Shown one piece after another: positions 14,305 to 24,029 of a stretch of 64,000 nucleotides of DNA. The DNA is taken from assembly GCF_016283395.1 (NCBI RefSeq), contig NZ_JAEEMU010000042.1:1-64000 (forward strand). Reading direction: 5' to 3'. Numbering within the stretch: the stretch's first letter is position 1; each line of letters begins with the position of its first letter. The notes beneath the pieces were generated by a model. The model had not been told where the DNA came from. It ran no database searches and was given only the letters and a program-made list of their open reading frames with translations. The translations under genes were made by a program, and so were the position numbers. This DNA comes from Ruminococcus sp. Lineage in GTDB: Bacteria; Bacillota_A; Clostridia; Oscillospirales; Ruminococcaceae.

Positions 14305-16728
14305 GTGATAAATACAAATCCGTCGAACTCGATGCGGTTCAGGTCGAAAATAGTTATGACAGCTGCTTTCAGTCTGCTTTTCGGAGCTGTTGCAGCCAAC
14401 TTCTTCAAAATATCCGTTCTTAACAACAAGAAGTATCAGGATATGGCAAATGACCAGCATTTCGGTTCGATAAGCATCTCTGCACACAGAGGTACTATAT
14501 ATGATTCAAAGGGCATAACTCTCGCAAAGAGTGCGACTGTATACAAGATCTTCATTGATCCTGCTGCCTTTAAAGATGACCTTGAAAGCCTTCAGAAGCG
14601 CATCAACAAGAGAAATGAAGATAAAGCGAACGGTACATATACTCCCGAATATGACGAGAAGGGTCAGGAGATAAATGTACTTCCCGAGTCAGCTGAGGAG
14701 TTCAAGAACAAAGCAGCTGCATTTATTGCGCTTAAACTGAATGTAACAGCTGAGAAGGTCAAAAAAGCTATGGACGCAGAGGGCAGATACTCTGAGCTCA
14801 AGGTCCAGACAGAAAAGGCTGTTGCTGACGAGATACTGGATTATTTCTATGATATGGGCTTTGTTTCTATAGGAAGCGTCGAGGATACAAAGCGTTACTA
14901 TCCTCAGAATGATCTTGCTGCTTCTGTAATAGGCTTTACCAGAGGAGACATAGCATACGGTATAGAATCATCTTATAATAAGTATCTGTCAGGTGTTGAC
15001 GGAAGAACTGTTTCTGCCAAGGACTCTAACGGTAAGGAGCTTCCTTACAGATACTCCAAGACCTTTGAGCCGAAGGACGGCGATGATGTATACCTTACTA
15101 TAGACAGAGAGATACAGTATATCCTTGAAAAGCATCTTAAAGAGATGTCTGAGGAGCACGATGTAAAGAACAGATCATGTGCTATAATGATGAACCCTAA
15201 AACGGGTGCTATACTGGGTATGGCTACATATCCAAGCTTTGACCTGAATGATCCTATCGAGCTTTCAAGCGATATGCTGCTCAAAAGAGTATTCTATGAT
15301 AAAGAGATAGAAAATCCTACAGAAAAGGATATTGAAGAATGTACTCCCGAAGCCCGTGAGCGTCAGTGGAACAACAAGTGTATCAGTGAGCGTTACGAGC
15401 CGGGTTCGGTATTCAAGATAATAACAGCTGCCTCTGTAGTTGAAGAAAAATCCGTTGATGTCGATACATGGTCTCATGTTTGCAACGGCGTAGAGTATTT
15501 TCAGGACGGCGACCGTAAGCTTCCGATTGCCTGTCATAGTGTAGACACAGGCGGACACGGACCCGTGTCGTTCCAGGAGGCACTTACAAAGTCCTGCAAC
15601 CCTGCTTTTATGGCTTTGGGTCAGGCTCTCGGTATGGAAAAGTTCCAGTATTATTTCGATGCTTTCGGTTTCAGAGAACCAACAGGCATTGACCTTCCTT
15701 ATGAGGCAAACGGTGATCTTCCAAAACTGGGTGACGGTCCGACTGATATGAACCCTATCGACCTTGCCGAAGCATCATTCGGACAGTGTGAAACAGTTAC
15801 ACCTATAGAGCTTATCACCGCTTGCAGTGCAGTTGTAAACGGCGGCTATCTGCTTCAGCCTTATGTAGTTGACAAGGTAGTCGATCAGGACGGAAACATA
15901 GTTCTGAATAACGAAAGAACTGTAAGAAGACAGGTAATATCGGAAGAGTCCTCGAAAACAATGGCAGATGCACTGAGAAATGTCGTTATAGGCAATACCG
16001 CAGGCAATGTTGATATTATGGGCTTTGCAATTGGCGGCAAGTCGGGTACTTCACAGCGTTTCAGTGCCATAAAACAGAATGTTGCTCAGGAATACGGCAA
16101 GGAAAACGAAAATCTTAATGAATACGGTGCTTCGTATTTATGCTTTACTCCTTCCGATGATCCCGAACTGATACTCCTTGTGCTTGCTGATATGCCTGAT
16201 AAGAGCAATCAGCAGTATTACGGAAGCAAATGTGCAGTTCCGTGCGCACAGGATATCCTCACAGACGTACTCAGATATCTTGACAAGAGCCCTGAGTATG
16301 ATGAGACTGAGCTTAAAAACCTTAATGTAAAGGTTCCGCTCCTCAAGGGCGCATCTATAGATGATGCAATAAAGACTATCCAGGGACTCGGCGGCGGCAG
16401 CGTAAAATATGAAAAGATAGGCAACGGTATCGAAGTAGTTGAGCAGTCTCCTATAACAGGAACATATATATCAAAGGACGGCTGTATCTACCTTTATACC
16501 GAAAAGGGAAATACCTATGAACCTGTAACGGTGCCCGATCTTTCATATTATAGTCCTGAGCTTGCAAACGAGGTATTAAGCGCACTTGGTCTTAACTATG
16601 TTGCGAAGAACTCTCTTGCAACGCAGGAGGGGGCAACGGTCAAGAGTCAGAGCATAGATCCGTATTCAGTTGTAGCTAAAGGTACTACTATAGAACTTGA
16701 ATTCCAGGCACAGTCGTTCAACGACTGA
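14305..16728 (+). CDS. Division transpeptidase (PBP2B/SpoVD-like) with two PASTA domains
   Basis: 807 residues from GTG 14305. I prefer this start because GGAAAGGAAG sits upstream; the ATG at 14227 has none and would lie in the leader hairpin. Order: one membrane anchor (about 20-37), PBP dimerisation domain (to about 290), transpeptidase with S368-V-F-K371 (serine nucleophile), S430-C-N and K579-S-G-T, then two PASTA repeats (about 670-740 and 745-805). It cross-links septal peptidoglycan together with FtsW. PASTA repeats favour SpoVD/PBP2x-like members. It is the only PBP in this cluster, so it may serve vegetative division. Confidence 0.93.
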   Translation: MINTNPSNSMRFRSKIVMTAAFSLLFGAVAANFFKISVLNNKKYQDMANDQHFGSISISAHRGTIYDSKGITLAKSATVYKIFIDPAAFKDDLESLQKRINKRNEDKANGTYTPEYDEKGQEINVLPESAEEFKNKAAAFIALKLNVTAEKVKKAMDAEGRYSELKVQTEKAVADEILDYFYDMGFVSIGSVEDTKRYYPQNDLAASVIGFTRGDIAYGIESSYNKYLSGVDGRTVSAKDSNGKELPYRYSKTFEPKDGDDVYLTIDREIQYILEKHLKEMSEEHDVKNRSCAIMMNPKTGAILGMATYPSFDLNDPIELSSDMLLKRVFYDKEIENPTEKDIEECTPEARERQWNNKCISERYEPGSVFKIITAASVVEEKSVDVDTWSHVCNGVEYFQDGDRKLPIACHSVDTGGHGPVSFQEALTKSCNPAFMALGQALGMEKFQYYFDAFGFREPTGIDLPYEANGDLPKLGDGPTDMNPIDLAEASFGQCETVTPIELITACSAVVNGGYLLQPYVVDKVVDQDGNIVLNNERTVRRQVISEESSKTMADALRNVVIGNTAGNVDIMGFAIGGKSGTSQRFSAIKQNVAQEYGKENENLNEYGASYLCFTPSDDPELILLVLADMPDKSNQQYYGSKCAVPCAQDILTDVLRYLDKSPEYDETELKNLNVKVPLLKGASIDDAIKTIQGLGGGSVKYEKIGNGIEVVEQSPITGTYISKDGCIYLYTEKGNTYEPVTVPDLSYYSPELANEVLSALGLNYVAKNSLATQEGATVKSQSIDPYSVVAKGTTIELEFQAQSFND

Positions 16729-16762
16729 CGATGCCCAAAGAAAAAGACAGGAGGCAGACGAA

Positions 16763-18202
16763 ATGAAATTATGTGATCTTATTGAAAATAACGCTGTTAC
16801 TGCAATAGGCGATACCGAAATAAGTTCCGTGACCGACGATACGCGCAAGGTAACTGAGGGAAGCCTCTTTGTCTGCGTAAAGGGCGGAAGTTTTGACGGT
16901 CATACGGCAGCTGCGGAGATGCTGGAAAAGGGCGCAGCGGCTGTTGTGTGCGAGCGTGATCTGGGACTTGGCGACAGACAGATAATCACGGAAAATTCCC
17001 GTAAGCTTTACGGTCAGATATGTTCGGCATGGTTCGGACACCCCGAGCGAAAAATGAAAATGATAGGCGTTACTGGTACTAACGGTAAGACTACCATAAC
17101 TAATGTTATCAAGCATATCCTTATGAAAAACGGACACAAGACAGGTCTTGTGGGAACAATACAGAATGAGATAGGCGATGAAGTCATTCATACCGACAAT
17201 ACCACACCTATGGCATATGATTTCATGCAGCTGCTTGCCAAAATGGCTGATGCAGGCTGTGAGTATGTTGTAATGGAGGTATCTTCATTCGGTCTGTGTC
17301 AATACAGGATAGGTTCATCTCACTTTGAAACTGCGGTGTTCACAAATCTTACTCAGGATCACCTTGACTATCACAAGGATATGGAGGACTATTATCAGGC
17401 AAAGAAAATGCTCTTCGATATCTGTGATACAGCTGTTATAAATGCAGATGATGACTACGGAAAGAGGCTTTTCGGTGAAGTAAACTGCCGAAAGCTCAGC
17501 TTCAGCGTAAAGGAAAATGCAGACATCTATGCAGACGGCATAAAGATAAAGTCCACAGGTTCAAGCTTCTGGTTCTGCCGCGGCGATAAGTCGCATCTTA
17601 TAAAGACAAGAATGCCCGGACTTTTCAATGTTTCAAATATCACAGCTGCTATAGCTGTATGCCTTGAAGCTGGTCTCGGCATTGACAATATAATCCCTGC
17701 CGTTGAGGAATACAACGGCGTAAAGGGACGATGTGAGGTAATACCTACAGGGCGTGACTTCACAGTTATCTGCGATTACGCACATACTCCCGACGCTATC
17801 GAGAATATACTCAGAAGCGTTAAGGAGTACACTGAAAACGACCTTATATGCCTGTTCGGCTGCGGCGGAAACCGCGATGCGGCAAAGCGTCCGAAAATGG
17901 CGAAGGCTGCTGCAAAATATGCCGACAAGCTTATAATAACATCGGATAATCCGCGAAATGAAGAGCCTGAGGCTATAATAAAGGATATACTTACAGGTAT
18001 CGAAGGTATGCCTGTGAATTATGATGTAGTTACTGACAGACGAGAAGCTATATATCATGCCTTGAAAATTGCTGATAAAGGTGATATAATAGTACTTGCC
18101 GGCAAGGGACATGAGGATTATCAGATACTTGCAGGCATGGAGCATATCCACTTTGACGAGCGTGAAGTGGTTGCCGAAGGTCTTAAACTGCTCGATAAAT
18201 AA
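16763..18202 (+). CDS. murE: UDP-MurNAc-tripeptide synthetase MurE (meso-DAP type)
   Basis: 479 residues from the ATG at 16763, which has GGAGG in ACAGGAGGCAGACGA just upstream; an in-frame codon at 16697 overlaps the PBP end and lacks a site. ATP loop GVTGTNGKTTITN near 105, carbamylated-lysine region YHKDMEDYYQAKKMLF, and the substrate motif SDNPRNEEP. DNPR is the signature for meso-diaminopimelate rather than lysine, so the wall is predicted to be DAP-type. It adds DAP to UDP-MurNAc-Ala-Glu in the cytoplasm. murF and murD are not in the cluster. Confidence 0.96.
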   Translation: MKLCDLIENNAVTAIGDTEISSVTDDTRKVTEGSLFVCVKGGSFDGHTAAAEMLEKGAAAVVCERDLGLGDRQIITENSRKLYGQICSAWFGHPERKMKMIGVTGTNGKTTITNVIKHILMKNGHKTGLVGTIQNEIGDEVIHTDNTTPMAYDFMQLLAKMADAGCEYVVMEVSSFGLCQYRIGSSHFETAVFTNLTQDHLDYHKDMEDYYQAKKMLFDICDTAVINADDDYGKRLFGEVNCRKLSFSVKENADIYADGIKIKSTGSSFWFCRGDKSHLIKTRMPGLFNVSNITAAIAVCLEAGLGIDNIIPAVEEYNGVKGRCEVIPTGRDFTVICDYAHTPDAIENILRSVKEYTENDLICLFGCGGNRDAAKRPKMAKAAAKYADKLIITSDNPRNEEPEAIIKDILTGIEGMPVNYDVVTDRREAIYHALKIADKGDIIVLAGKGHEDYQILAGMEHIHFDEREVVAEGLKLLDK

Positions 18203-18225
18203 AAAACTGGAGTTGTTATTTTAAA

Positions 18226-19266
18226 ATGTCTTTCTGGATAATTAATCTTGTCACAGCACTTCTTTCATTCGTGATAGCAGGAGTTTCGGGTATATTCCTT
18301 GTACCTTTCCTGCATAAGATAAAATTCGGTCAGCCCATAAAAACTGTTGACGGACCTAAGTGGCACGCGAAGAAGCAGGGAACTCCCACAATGGGCGGTT
18401 TCATGTTCATTATATCAACTGTCATAACTGCTATTGCAGGCTATTGGATATACAGGTGGAAAGTGGGCATAGATACTACCGATAAGAAGAGCTTTTATCC
18501 GTTCTATCTTATGCTGGGCTGTATACTTTTCTCCGCAGCATTCGGTATCATCGGTTTTATCGACGACTACACAAAGGTAGCCAGAAAGAAAAATGACGGA
18601 CTTACTCCGTGGCAGAAAATAGCTTTACAGCTTTTATTCTCTGTAGGTTTTCTTGCAGTGATCCACTTCTTCGGTGACGGCGAGACACGTATAGACCTCG
18701 GTTTCTGGAAGTCGCCTTCACTGGAAATATTCTATTATATACTTATGCTGGCTGTGATAATCTACCTCACTAATGCGGTAAACCTCACAGACGGTGTTGA
18801 CGGACTCTGCGGTTCTGTAACATTTGTAGCTATGCTCATATTCACAGTATGCTGCACTATCCTCAAAAAGGATGAGATGACCTGCTTCACTATGGCACTT
18901 GCAGGCGGCTGTCTCGGATTTCTGCTCTGGAACTTAAATCCTGCAAAATGCTTCATGGGCGATACAGGCTCAATGTTCCTCGGTGCAGCCGTAACAGGTG
19001 TGGGACTTATCCTCCACAAGCACCTGCTGCTTATCCTCGTTGCTCTTGTGTATATCCTTGAAGCACTTTCCGTAATGATACAGGTGACTTACTTCAAATA
19101 CACCAAGAAGAAATACGGCGAGGGCAGACGTATATTCAAAATGACTCCTATCCACCACCACTTTGAAATGAGCGGATTCAGTGAATACAAGATAGTGATA
19201 TCTTTTTCGCTTTTCGGCATGATTTTCGGAGTATTGGGCATAATTACTCTGCTGGCACTTAACTAA
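18226..19266 (+). CDS. mraY: Phospho-MurNAc-pentapeptide translocase MraY
   Basis: 346-residue polytopic membrane protein that makes lipid I from UDP-MurNAc-pentapeptide and undecaprenyl phosphate. Conserved parts: KQGTPTMGG near residue 45, FIDDYTKV with the Mg-binding aspartates near 110, NLTDGVDGL near 188, FMGDTGSMFLG near 243, and MTPIHHHFE near 305. About ten membrane helices. It lies 23 nt after murE with no murD between it and ftsW. Confidence 0.97.
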   Translation: MSFWIINLVTALLSFVIAGVSGIFLVPFLHKIKFGQPIKTVDGPKWHAKKQGTPTMGGFMFIISTVITAIAGYWIYRWKVGIDTTDKKSFYPFYLMLGCILFSAAFGIIGFIDDYTKVARKKNDGLTPWQKIALQLLFSVGFLAVIHFFGDGETRIDLGFWKSPSLEIFYYILMLAVIIYLTNAVNLTDGVDGLCGSVTFVAMLIFTVCCTILKKDEMTCFTMALAGGCLGFLLWNLNPAKCFMGDTGSMFLGAAVTGVGLILHKHLLLILVALVYILEALSVMIQVTYFKYTKKKYGEGRRIFKMTPIHHHFEMSGFSEYKIVISFSLFGMIFGVLGIITLLALN

Positions 19267-19299
19267 TGTCAGCTATCGTCACCACTTTAAGGAGGAAAA

Positions 19300-20577
19300 A
19301 TGGCAGCAAGCAAAACTGAAAAGAAAAAGCACGTTTCTATCCCGAACTTTTTCTCGGGAGGAAGAAAAGGAGACCTGAGCCTTTCGTTCTTTGCATACGT
19401 TATGATACTGCTTGTTGTCGGTATCGTAATGATGTCCTCAGCAAGCTATGCGTGGGCATACAGCGAGCACGGCGGTGATGGTCTTTACTATGCAAAAAAA
19501 CAGGCAAAAAATGCCATAGTTGGCTTTGTCGCAATGATCTTCTTTATGAAGATGGATTATCATAACTTAAAGAATTTAAAGCTCCCTGTGCTGAAAAAAT
19601 TCAACATAGCAAGCCTTTTGTATTTTGCGGGCATAATACTTCTTGTTGCCGTGCTTATTTTCGGTAACGATGAAGGCGGTTCAATGGGTGCAAGACGTTG
19701 GATAGACATCGGTCCGCTCAACTTGCAGCCGTCCGAGGTCGCGAAGCTTGCGCTTATCATCTTCTTTGCCTATAATATGGAGCGCGACGGTGATAAGATG
19801 AATGATCTCAAGACAGGTATAGTAAAGTACGCTGTTATTCTCGGAGTTTATGTAGTTCTTATAGCCGCTGAAAAGCATATCTCAGGTATCATTCTTATAA
19901 GCACTATCGCTATAGCTATGATACTTTGCGGCGGTGTAAACAGAAAGCATTTTCTTGCTTTCGGAGCAGCTGCTCTCGGACTTGCGATTGCTTATATCTC
20001 ATGGCAGGCACAAGTACCCGGCAGTTACGTAAGTACCAGAATAAAAGCCTGGAGAGATCCCTTTGCCGATAAGCTCGGCGACACATGGCAGAATGCAAAC
20101 TCTATAATAGCTATAGGTTCAGGCGGTTTTTTCGGACTTGGTCTCGGAAACTCACGTCAGAAGTACCTCTATCTCCCTGAGACAAAAAACGACTTCGTTT
20201 TCCCTATAGTATGCGAAGAACTTGGCTTCGTAGGAGCACTTGCGATTATAATAGTATTTTTCCTTCTGATTATTGAAGGCTTTTCCATTGCAGTACGCTG
20301 CAAGGACAGATTTGGTATGCTCATAGCTGTCGGTATCACCACACAGATAGGAATACAGACTGTTCTTAACTTAGCAGTTGTAAGCAATCTTATACCTAAT
20401 ACGGGTATCAGCCTTCCGTTCTTCAGCTACGGCGGTACTGCCCTCATAATGCAGCTGGCGGAAATGGGAATAATGCTGAATATATCTCAGCACAGGTATT
20501 ATCCCGATGAAAAGCCTAAACCGAAAAAGAAGAAAAAAGCTGTCAAAGAAGAAAAAGCTGAGCTAAAAGGAGCATGA
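19300..20577 (+). CDS. ftsW: SEDS glycosyltransferase FtsW/SpoVE
   Basis: 425 residues, about ten membrane helices. It has the SEDS features: VGIVMMSSASYAWA in the first helix, ARRWIDIGPLNLQPSEVAKLA with the conserved W-P-E block, and LPNTG-type SNLIPNTGISLPFFSYGG near the end. It polymerises lipid II glycan strands at the septum with its partner PBP. The N-terminus (about 25 residues) and C-terminus are strongly basic, the latter ending in a PKPKKKKKA tail. AAGGAGGAAAA precedes the ATG. The gene order favours FtsW over RodA. Confidence 0.95.
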   Translation: MAASKTEKKKHVSIPNFFSGGRKGDLSLSFFAYVMILLVVGIVMMSSASYAWAYSEHGGDGLYYAKKQAKNAIVGFVAMIFFMKMDYHNLKNLKLPVLKKFNIASLLYFAGIILLVAVLIFGNDEGGSMGARRWIDIGPLNLQPSEVAKLALIIFFAYNMERDGDKMNDLKTGIVKYAVILGVYVVLIAAEKHISGIILISTIAIAMILCGGVNRKHFLAFGAAALGLAIAYISWQAQVPGSYVSTRIKAWRDPFADKLGDTWQNANSIIAIGSGGFFGLGLGNSRQKYLYLPETKNDFVFPIVCEELGFVGALAIIIVFFLLIIEGFSIAVRCKDRFGMLIAVGITTQIGIQTVLNLAVVSNLIPNTGISLPFFSYGGTALIMQLAEMGIMLNISQHRYYPDEKPKPKKKKKAVKEEKAELKGA

Positions 20578-20579
20578 AC

Positions 20580-21713
20580 ATGAGAGTACTCATTGCCTGC
20601 GGCGGAACAGGCGGTCATATAAATCCGGGACTTGCAATAGCTGATATAATAAAGAAGAAATATCCCGATACGGAATTCCTGTTTGCAGGAACTCCGAAAG
20701 GTATGGAAGCAAAGCTTGTCCCGAAAGCAGGATACAGACTTGAGACTATCAAGGTCGCAGGATTTCAGAGAAAGATATCTCTCGAAAATATAGGAAGAAA
20801 TGCAAAGGCTGTAGCTTATCTTGTCACTTCGGGCAGGAGGGCAAAGCAGATAATAGAGGGCTTCAAGCCCGATATCGCCATAGGTACAGGCGGTTATGCA
20901 GCAGGTCCTGTTATCAGGAAAGCTGCAAGAATGGGCATACCTACAGCTATCCATGAGCAGAATGCTTACCCCGGCGTAACAAACAAGCTTCTTTCAAAGG
21001 AAGTGGACTATGTTATGCTCACTGTCAAGGAAGCACTCAAGTTCATGGACAAGAGCAAATTTGAGTACAGCGTTACGGGACTTCCCGTAAGGAGCAATAT
21101 AAATACAATGAGCCGCGAGGAAGCACGTAAGAAGCTGGGCATGGACGACAGCTTCACTATCCTTTCATTCGGCGGCAGTCTCGGTGCAGGCTGTATAAAT
21201 GAGACTATGACCGAGGTCATCAAGTGGCACGTTGGGAAGGGACTTGACATCAACCATATCCACGGCTACGGAGGCATGGGAAAGGATACTTTCCCACAGG
21301 CTATGAAAGCCGCGGGTATCCCTCTCAAAAATGACAGACTTCGCATCACCGAGTATATAAATGATATGGACGTATGTCTTGCTGCGGCAGACCTTGTTAT
21401 ATGCCGTTCGGGTGCGTCCACACTTGCTGAGCTTGAAGCGGCAGGAAAGGCTTCAATACTTATTCCCTCACCTATAGTTGCAGGAAATCATCAGTATCAC
21501 AATGCAATGGTGCTCGGCAATGCAGGTGCGGCAGTAGTCATTGAGCAGAAAGACGTTACAAATGAGCGCATGATAGCCGAGATAGAAAAACTCTACGGCG
21601 ACAGCGCAAAGGTAAAGTCAATGTCCGAAAGTGCAGCAAAGCTCCACCTTGCAGATACAAATGACAGAATACTTGCAGTAATAGATAAACTTATTGAAAA
21701 GAGCAAAAAATGA
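20580..21713 (+). CDS. murG: UDP-GlcNAc:lipid I transferase MurG
   Basis: 377 residues from the ATG at 20580, which is 7 nt from AAGGAG; the ATG at 20574 is only 1 nt from it. GT-B glycosyltransferase that converts lipid I to lipid II on the inner membrane face. Glycine loop ACGGTGGHINPGLA at the N-terminus, FGGSLGA near 195, and the donor-binding CRSGASTLAELEA near 280. It overlaps the ftsW stop. The following alpha/beta hydrolase overlaps its stop by 4 nt (ATGA). Confidence 0.97.
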   Translation: MRVLIACGGTGGHINPGLAIADIIKKKYPDTEFLFAGTPKGMEAKLVPKAGYRLETIKVAGFQRKISLENIGRNAKAVAYLVTSGRRAKQIIEGFKPDIAIGTGGYAAGPVIRKAARMGIPTAIHEQNAYPGVTNKLLSKEVDYVMLTVKEALKFMDKSKFEYSVTGLPVRSNINTMSREEARKKLGMDDSFTILSFGGSLGAGCINETMTEVIKWHVGKGLDINHIHGYGGMGKDTFPQAMKAAGIPLKNDRLRITEYINDMDVCLAAADLVICRSGASTLAELEAAGKASILIPSPIVAGNHQYHNAMVLGNAGAAVVIEQKDVTNERMIAEIEKLYGDSAKVKSMSESAAKLHLADTNDRILAVIDKLIEKSKK

Positions 21714-22582
21714 ACACAGGTGAAAAAGTTGAAGTAAACGGCGTAAAGCTCAATGTGTACAGCGAGGGAAGCGGCGATGTTACCATAGTTTTTATGGCAG
21801 GCAATGGCGTTACCTGTCCTGTACTTGAGTATAAGCCTATATATCGCAGAATGTCAAAGAATTACCGCATAGCTGTCATTGAAAAGGCAGGCTACGGCTT
21901 CAGCGGCAGTGCGAAAACTCCGAGAACTATCGAAAACCTCGTCAGTGAGGACAGAGAAGCACTTCTCAAAGCAGGCATTGAGCCGCCTTATGTTCTCGCA
22001 GCACATTCCTATTCGGGATTTGAGGCTGTATACTGGGCAAATACCTATCCCGATGAAGTTAAAGCAGTGCTGAGCATGGATATGGGCATACCGACTATGG
22101 CGGTATTGCAGGCTAAGGAAGTAAGCGAGGAAAAACGCTGCGGCATGGTAAAGAAGCAGCAGAAGCTGCTGCAAAAAGTGGCTAAAGGCGGACTTCTGAC
22201 AAAGCTGTTTAAAAACAAGCTTGAAAATGCTTCGGGACTTCTCAGCGGCAGCGAGCTTAACGACGAGGAAAAGAAGATATACAGGGAAATGTTCTATAAG
22301 AACATCGCTAATCCCGAATTTACCGATGAAGCCATGCACATGACAGAAAATGCTCAGAAAGCCGAAAATACAGGTATTCTGAAATGTCCGTGCTGCTTTT
22401 ACATAAGTGATATGAAAACTCTGGCGAAAAATGTGTCGTGGAGACAGGTCGGGATAGACTACGCAAAAAAATGCGGCGGAGATGTACATCTGTCCGATAA
22501 AGGACACATGATGTACGCTTTCATACCCGATGAAATGTCGGATACATTCAGTAAATTCTTACATTCAGTCTTTTGTAATTAG
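21710..22582 (+). CDS. Alpha/beta hydrolase inserted in the dcw cluster
   Basis: 290 residues with the alpha/beta hydrolase fold: VFMAGNGVTC (oxyanion strand), EKAGYGFSG, nucleophile elbow AAHSYSGFE with the serine near residue 104, and a late DKGHMMYAF histidine. There is no signal peptide, so it is cytoplasmic. The start codon overlaps the murG stop (ATGA), so it is translationally coupled to a lipid II enzyme, which is unusual. The substrate is not indicated by the sequence. A repeat-like hairpin region separates it from murA. Confidence 0.85.
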   Translation: MNTGEKVEVNGVKLNVYSEGSGDVTIVFMAGNGVTCPVLEYKPIYRRMSKNYRIAVIEKAGYGFSGSAKTPRTIENLVSEDREALLKAGIEPPYVLAAHSYSGFEAVYWANTYPDEVKAVLSMDMGIPTMAVLQAKEVSEEKRCGMVKKQQKLLQKVAKGGLLTKLFKNKLENASGLLSGSELNDEEKKIYREMFYKNIANPEFTDEAMHMTENAQKAENTGILKCPCCFYISDMKTLAKNVSWRQVGIDYAKKCGGDVHLSDKGHMMYAFIPDEMSDTFSKFLHSVFCN

Positions 22583-22690
22583 CAATTAGGAAGCGGCTTT
22601 GCCGCTTTATTGTCGGGCGAGCGGAACTCGCCCCTACAATGGGCTTAACTGCTAACGGCTCAACTCAAAATTCAGCAAGCTGGATTTTGA
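22583..22690. repeat. REP-like triple-hairpin intergenic element
   Basis: Three successive palindromes: GCGGCTTTGCCGC, GGGCGAGCGGAACTCGCCC, and AAAATTCAGCAAGCTGGATTTT. It is non-coding and lies between the hydrolase and murA. Small palindromic units of this kind are typical of dispersed intergenic repeats, but no second copy is in the window. Confidence 0.55.
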
Positions 22691-22706
22691 TTTGTAACAA
22701 AAAATC

Positions 22707-22741
22707 CCTCACAGGCATACAATACAGAAAATGCTGTGAGG
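22707..22741 (+). promoter_or_regulatory. Hairpin that can mask the murA ribosome site
   Basis: CCTCACAG (22707-22714) pairs perfectly with CTGTGAGG (22734-22741). The right arm includes the GAGG of the GAGGTGG Shine-Dalgarno sequence of murA, so folding could lower its translation. Confidence 0.45.
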
Positions 22742-22748
22742 TGGTTTA

Positions 22749-24008
22749 ATGCAGAAATTCATAATAACGGGCGGCAAAAGCCTGCGCGGCGAGCTTGCAC
22801 TGCAGGGAAGCAAAAACAGTTCATTGCCCATAATGGCGGCTGCACTGCTTTGCTGCGGCGAGTGTACGCTGCACAGTTGTCCTAAGCTTACAGATGTTTA
22901 TGCAGCTTCAAGGATACTGAACTGTGTGGGATGTCGGTGTACATTCTCGGATAAAACAGCGGTGATCGATTCGCAGGTAGTAGATAAGACTCATGTATCC
23001 GAGGAGCTTATGCGCGAGATGCGCTCTTCAATAATATTCATGGGTGCTATGCTTGGCAGAGCAGGGGAATGTGTTGTAAGCGTCCCCGGCGGCTGCGAGC
23101 TTGGTCCGCGCCCTATTGATATGCACCTTGCTGCACTTAAAAAAATGGGTGTCGATATTACCGAAAGCGGCGGCAGCATAATCTGCAAGGCTGTTGGCGG
23201 CAGAGCAAAGGGTGCAAAGATATCGCTTGCTTTTCCTTCGGTGGGCGCAACTGAGAATATTATCCTCTGTGCAGTTACCGCCGACGGTGAGACTGTCATA
23301 AACAATGCTGCCCGTGAGCCTGAGATATGCGATCTCTGCGGATTTTTGAGAAACTGCGGAGCCGACATAAAGGGCGATGGCGAGAGCAGGATCATAATTA
23401 AAGGAAAAAAACAGCTTCACGGCTGTGAATATACAATAATGCCCGACAGGATAGCTGCGGCGACATACCTTTCAATGGTCGCAGCCACACATGGCGAGCT
23501 TATACTTACAAATGCCTGCGTTCCTGAAACAGAACCGTTCCTTTCGGTGCTTGAGCAGACGGGGTGCAGCATATATACATCAGAAAATAAAATATACCTG
23601 CGCAGCGGTTCGCGCCTGCGTGCTTTAAAGGAAAGGATAAGGACAATGCCTCATCCCGGATTTCCTACAGATGCACAGGCTGTGCTCATGGCTGCGCTTG
23701 CTGTTGCTGACGGAACGAGCATTTTCGAGGAGAATATCTTCGACTGCCGCTATCGTCACACAGATGCTCTTATAAAAATGGGAGCAGATATACAGGTGCT
23801 TGGCAAAGTCGCAGTTGTAAAGGGAGTTGAAAAGCTTCGCGGTGCAAATGTGCAGGCTACCGACCTTCGGGGAGGAGCAGCGATGATAATAGCTGCACTT
23901 TGCGGTATGGGGACTTCCGAGATAAGTCGGATCTGTCATATTGACAGAGGATATGAAAAAATTGAAGAAGCCGTAAGACTTCTCGGCGGAGATATGCGTC
24001 GGGTCTGA
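22749..24008 (+). CDS. murA: UDP-GlcNAc 1-carboxyvinyltransferase MurA
   Basis: 419 residues. Transfers enolpyruvate from PEP to UDP-GlcNAc, the committed step of peptidoglycan synthesis. LQGSKNSSLP at the N-terminus holds the active lysine, and VPGGCELGPRPID holds the catalytic cysteine C116, the fosfomycin target. PDRIAAATYL and HPGFPTDAQA are further family blocks. Intergenic hairpins precede it. ftsQ follows 21 nt later. Confidence 0.95.
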   Translation: MQKFIITGGKSLRGELALQGSKNSSLPIMAAALLCCGECTLHSCPKLTDVYAASRILNCVGCRCTFSDKTAVIDSQVVDKTHVSEELMREMRSSIIFMGAMLGRAGECVVSVPGGCELGPRPIDMHLAALKKMGVDITESGGSIICKAVGGRAKGAKISLAFPSVGATENIILCAVTADGETVINNAAREPEICDLCGFLRNCGADIKGDGESRIIIKGKKQLHGCEYTIMPDRIAAATYLSMVAATHGELILTNACVPETEPFLSVLEQTGCSIYTSENKIYLRSGSRLRALKERIRTMPHPGFPTDAQAVLMAALAVADGTSIFEENIFDCRYRHTDALIKMGADIQVLGKVAVVKGVEKLRGANVQATDLRGGAAMIIAALCGMGTSEISRICHIDRGYEKIEEAVRLLGGDMRRV

Positions 24009-24029
24009 GGCGGAAAGTCTGGAGAAAGT

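Noticed and set aside
21854..22507. Minus-strand frame of 217 codons across the alpha/beta hydrolase
   Set aside because: Antisense shadow of a clearly coding gene, with no ribosome site.
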